This document shows, piece by piece, positions 61,437-64,000 of a stretch of 64,000 nt of DNA. The DNA lies in assembly GCF_022627325.1 (NCBI RefSeq), contig NZ_JAETZZ010000015.1:87875-151874 (forward strand), read 5' to 3'. The position numbers and the translations under genes are program-made. The stretch is from Pseudomonas putida. GTDB lineage: Bacteria > Pseudomonadota > Gammaproteobacteria > Pseudomonadales > Pseudomonadaceae. The notes beneath the pieces are model-generated. The model was not told the DNA's origin. It worked only from the letters and a program-made list of their open reading frames with translations, and did not search any database. Each line of letters begins with the position of its first letter. Position 1 is the stretch's first letter.

Positions 61437-61930
61437 GCTTCAAGTTACAAGCGGCAAGCTGCAAGAAAGAAGCGAAACGCGTTAGCTTCTGAAATTTGCG
61501 GACTGCCGCCTGCTCTGCGGCGCAAAGGGAGTGCTCGCAGTGGATTTTGAGAAGTTACTGGTTTGGCAGAGAAGCAAGTGCTTAGCGGTCGAGATATATC
61601 GGGCTTTTGCCGAATGCCGAGATTTTGGGTTCCGATCTCAGATCACACGCTCAGCTGTTTCAATACCCTCCAATATTGCTGAGGGGATGGAGCGTAGAGG
61701 ATGGCGAGAGAAGGTCTGGTTTCTCAGCGTAGCGAAAGCCTCCAGCGCGGAGCTGCGTACGCAACTGATCATCGCCGGTGAAATAGGTTACCTGCCCGCT
61801 GAATTGGCTAACGACTGGATTAACGAAACCCGCGAGCTCTCCAAAATGCTTGCAGGGTTGATCAACAAAATTTCTAACTAGCTGTATGCCGACAAGCTTG
61901 CTGCTTGAAGCTTACAGCTTGGAGCTTGAA
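61435..61930 (+). mobile_element. CAAGCTGC inverted-repeat element carrying a four-helix-bundle gene
   Basis: Left arm 61435-61474 and right arm 61893-61930 are inverted. TTCAAG-T-TACAAGCGGCAAG (left) aligns with the complement of the right arm over 27 bases with 22 matches. Both are made of the same 7-base CAAGCTN units as the gene-less copies at 9264 and 23128. Between the arms is one gene (61540-61881). The element sits exactly between the cysD stop and the cysNC start, suggesting insertion into the operon. No target duplication is obvious. Confidence 0.6.
61540..61881 (+). CDS. Four-helix-bundle protein (S23/IVP, bAvd-like)
   Basis: 113-residue protein (116 if GTG 61531 is used). I prefer GTG 61540, nine bases after AGGGA. 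The sequence is a textbook member of the family first seen in 23S rRNA intervening sequences: DFEKLLVWQRSKCLAVEIYR, FRSQITRSAVSIPSNIAEGM and ERRGWREKVWFLSVAKASSA. Relatives include Avd, the accessory protein of diversity-generating retroelements. The basic helical barrel binds nucleic acid in Avd; the function of stand-alone members is unknown. No reverse transcriptase or variable repeat is nearby. Its codon use is poorer in GC than cysD and cysNC. Confidence 0.9.
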   Translation: MDFEKLLVWQRSKCLAVEIYRAFAECRDFGFRSQITRSAVSIPSNIAEGMERRGWREKVWFLSVAKASSAELRTQLIIAGEIGYLPAELANDWINETRELSKMLAGLINKISN

Positions 61931-61934
61931 TGCA

Positions 61935-63836
61935 ATGAGTCACCAATCCGATCTGATCAGCGAGGACATCCTCGCCTACCTGGCTCAGCACGAGCGTAAA
62001 GAACTGCTGCGTTTCCTCACCTGCGGCAACGTGGATGACGGCAAGAGCACCCTGATCGGGCGCTTGCTGCACGATTCGAAGATGATCTACGAGGACCACC
62101 TCGAGGCCATCACCCGTGATTCGAAGAAGTCCGGCACCACCGGCGAAGAAGTCGACCTGGCGCTGCTGGTCGATGGCCTGCAGGCCGAGCGTGAGCAAGG
62201 CATCACCATCGATGTCGCCTACCGCTATTTCTCCACCGCCAAGCGCAAGTTCATCATCGCCGACACCCCAGGCCACGAGCAGTACACCCGCAACATGGCC
62301 ACCGGCGCGTCCACCTGTGACCTGGCGATCATTCTGGTCGATGCCCGCTACGGCGTGCAGACCCAGACCCGCCGGCACAGCTACATCGCTTCGTTGCTGG
62401 GCATCAAGCACATCGTCGTCGCGGTCAACAAGATGGACCTCAAAGGCTTCGATGAAGGCGTCTTCGAGGCAATCAAGGCCGACTACCTGAAGTTCGCCGA
62501 TGCCATCAACCTGACCCCGAGCAGCCTGCACTTCGTGCCGATGTCTGCGCTCAAGGGCGACAACGTGGTCAACCGCAGCGAGCGTTCGCCGTGGTACACC
62601 GGCCCTGCGCTGATGGAAATCCTCGAAACCGTCGAGGTCGCGGCCGACCGCAACTTCACCGACCTGCGTTTCCCGGTGCAGTACGTCAACCGCCCGAACC
62701 TGAACTTCCGCGGCTTCGCCGGCACCCTCGCCAGCGGCGTGGTACACAAGGGCGACGAAATCGTCGTGCTGCCCTCGGGCAAGAGCAGCCGGGTCAAGTC
62801 CATCGTCACCTACGAAGGTGAACTGGAGAACGCCGGCCCAGGCCAGGCCGTGACCCTGACCATGGAAGACGAGATCGACATCTCCCGTGGCGACCTGCTG
62901 GTACATGCCGACAACGTCCCACCGGTGACCGACCAGTTCGACGCCATGCTGGTATGGATGGCCGAAGAACCGATGCTGCCGGGCAAGAAATACGACATCA
63001 AGCGCGCCACCAGCTACGTGCCGGGCTCGATTGCCAGCATCACCCACAAGGTGGATGTGAACACCCTCGAAAAAGATGCAGCCAGCGCGCTGCAGCTGAA
63101 CGAGATCGGTCGCGTCAAGGTGTCGCTGGACAGCGCCATCGCCCTGGACGGCTATGACAGCAACCGCACCACCGGTGCGTTCATCGTCATCGACCGCCTG
63201 ACCAACGGCACCGTCGGCGCCGGCATGATCATCGCCCCGCCTGTTCTGCCGCACGGCAGCACCGGCCAGCATGGCAAGCAGGCCCACGTATCTACCGAAG
63301 AGCGCGCCCTGCGTTTTGGCCAGCAGCCAGCCACCGTGCTGTTCAGCGGCCTGTCCGGCGCCGGCAAGAGCACCCTGGCCTATGCCGTGGAGCGTAAGCT
63401 GTTCGACATGGGCCGTGCGGTGTACGTGCTCGATGGCCAGAACCTGCGCCACGACCTGAACAAGGGCCTGCCGCAAGACCGCGCCGGTCGTACCGAAAAC
63501 TGGCGCCGCGCCGCCCATGTGGCGCGCCAGTTCAACGAAGCCGGCCTGCTGACCCTGGCTGCGTTCGTGGCCCCGGATGCCGAAGGCCGCGAACAGGCCA
63601 AGGCCCTGATCGGCAAAGAGCGCCTGGTGACCGTTTACGTTCAGGCCTCGCCGTTGGCCTGCCGTGAGCGCGACCCGCAGGGCCTGTACGCTGCCGGTGG
63701 CGACAACATCCCGGGTGAGAGCTTCCCGTTCGATGTGCCGCTGGATGCCGACCTGGTGATCGATACCCAGAACACCAGTGTTGAAGAAGGCGTGAAGCAG
63801 GTGCTGGATGTGCTGCGCCAGCGTGGCGCTATCTAA
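61935..63836 (+). CDS. cysNC: CysNC: sulfate adenylyltransferase large subunit fused to APS kinase
   Basis: 633-residue bifunctional protein. The N-terminal two thirds are the CysN GTPase (P-loop GNVDDGKSTLIGRLL, residues 31-45; DTPGHEQYTRN; NKMD). The C-terminal 180 residues are APS kinase CysC (P-loop SGLSGAGKSTLAYAV, about 472-480; GQNLRHDLNKGL). Together with CysD it makes APS, then PAPS. The start at 61935 (MSHQSDLISEDIL) follows GGAGCTTGAA, supplied by the edge of the inverted repeat; an ATG at 61905 lies inside the repeat. A strong terminator follows. Confidence 0.97.
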   Translation: MSHQSDLISEDILAYLAQHERKELLRFLTCGNVDDGKSTLIGRLLHDSKMIYEDHLEAITRDSKKSGTTGEEVDLALLVDGLQAEREQGITIDVAYRYFSTAKRKFIIADTPGHEQYTRNMATGASTCDLAIILVDARYGVQTQTRRHSYIASLLGIKHIVVAVNKMDLKGFDEGVFEAIKADYLKFADAINLTPSSLHFVPMSALKGDNVVNRSERSPWYTGPALMEILETVEVAADRNFTDLRFPVQYVNRPNLNFRGFAGTLASGVVHKGDEIVVLPSGKSSRVKSIVTYEGELENAGPGQAVTLTMEDEIDISRGDLLVHADNVPPVTDQFDAMLVWMAEEPMLPGKKYDIKRATSYVPGSIASITHKVDVNTLEKDAASALQLNEIGRVKVSLDSAIALDGYDSNRTTGAFIVIDRLTNGTVGAGMIIAPPVLPHGSTGQHGKQAHVSTEERALRFGQQPATVLFSGLSGAGKSTLAYAVERKLFDMGRAVYVLDGQNLRHDLNKGLPQDRAGRTENWRRAAHVARQFNEAGLLTLAAFVAPDAEGREQAKALIGKERLVTVYVQASPLACRERDPQGLYAAGGDNIPGESFPFDVPLDADLVIDTQNTSVEEGVKQVLDVLRQRGAI

Positions 63837-63851
63837 GCATTGCTGCTTGTG

Positions 63852-63878
63852 AAAAACCCCGCTTCGGCGGGGTTTTTT
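63852..63878 (+). terminator. Rho-independent terminator of the cys operon
   Basis: AAAAACCCCGC-TTCG-GCGGGGTTTTTT: perfect stem with a UUCG loop and T tract, 15 bases after the cysNC stop. It is followed three bases later by the group II intron boundary. Confidence 0.95.
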
Positions 63879-63881
63879 GTT

Positions 63882-64000
63882 GTGCGCCAGGCATGGCGCG
63901 TTGCGCGTCAGCGCAACCCGCTTGGCTGTGGTGGCCGAGTGGGTGACTTGGAGGTGAAAGTCCTCTACACACCCGGCAAGGGGAAGTGTTAGCCAGAGGC
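63882..64000 (+). mobile_element. 5' end of a group II intron, cut by the window edge
   Basis: The element begins with the group II 5' consensus GTGCGCC at 63882. It continues with paired stems (GCGCC-AGGCAT-GGCGC; GTTGCGC-GTCA-GCGCAAC) and the domain I text ACTTGGAGGTGAAAGTCC followed by ACACCCGGCAAGGGGAAGTG. I recognise that text from bacterial group II introns in pseudomonads. It lies three bases after the T tract of the cysNC terminator. The reverse transcriptase/maturase gene should lie beyond the window. Confidence 0.8.

Noticed and set aside
61531..61881. Diversity-generating retroelement suggested by the Avd-like protein
   Set aside because: There is no reverse transcriptase, template repeat or variable C-type-lectin gene in the surrounding sequence, so only the fold relationship is claimed.
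61878..63518. 546-codon minus-strand frame opposite cysNC
   Set aside because: Complement of a highly conserved gene; its composition and lack of a start signal mark it as a shadow.
63928..63945. tRNA-Ser-like D-arm text TGGCCGAGTGG
   Set aside because: No acceptor stem, anticodon arm or T-loop (GGTTCGAAT) follows in the remaining bases, and the surrounding text fits group II intron domain I.

Overview
The window is GC-rich, densely coded bacterial DNA that I read as the Pseudomonas putida group. The reasons are a complete alginate operon in Pseudomonas order, algW, an RpoN-type amino-acid ABC operon, a cysD/cysNC pair with the APS kinase fused to CysN, and many short REP palindromes built on ATCGCCGGCAAGCCGGC. 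From memory, 46-64 kb (yaaA, deacetylase, phoH, moaCDE, esterase, aapJQMP, algW, nif3-like, cysD, cysNC) follows the KT2440 order. I could not check this here.

Layout. 1-4.2 kb: 3' part of a FecR-type anti-sigma gene, its TonB-dependent receptor with STN signalling domain, and a convergent AraC regulator. 4.4-8.2 kb: an EamA exporter and a three-gene gtr cassette (GtrII-like glucosyltransferase, GtrA flippase, GtrB) predicted to glucosylate O-antigen. 8.3-10.3 kb: a 2-ketoacid reductase and a LysR regulator. 10.5-15.3 kb: an aromatic-acid-type efflux operon (outer-membrane lipoprotein, FUSC protein, DUF1656, adaptor). 15.3-21.2 kb: a Usp protein, a LysR regulator and an EmrAB-type tripartite pump. 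21.2-23.1 kb: a decayed SDR remnant, an intact SDR and a small membrane protein. 23.2-39.3 kb: the 12-gene alginate operon on the minus strand, algD-8-44-K-E-G-X-L-I-J-F-A. Upstream of algD is a 925-base gene-free region with a good AlgU-type promoter about 435 bases before the algD start.

40.2-46.1 kb looks like an insertion between algD and yaaA: a small exported protein, a 264-residue protein of unknown function, and a tightly overlapped MacB-type ATPase, permease, TolC-like and HlyD-like set. It is the strongest candidate here for an uncharacterised secretion system. 46.1-53.6 kb: yaaA, a deacetylase-like protein lacking its first catalytic motif, phoH-like, moaCDE, rhlB and a carboxylesterase. 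53.7-58.1 kb: the aap operon behind a sigma-54-type promoter. 58.2-63.8 kb: algW (the protease that starts release of AlgU, so linked to the alginate operon), a Nif3-like gene, cysD and cysNC. cysD and cysNC are separated by about 500 bases holding a four-helix-bundle (S23/IVP) gene between inverted arms of a CAAGCTGC repeat. Two gene-less copies of that repeat occur elsewhere in the window. The last 119 bases are the 5' end of a group II intron lying just after the cysNC terminator.

Most reading frames opposite the real genes are GC-driven shadows and are left out.
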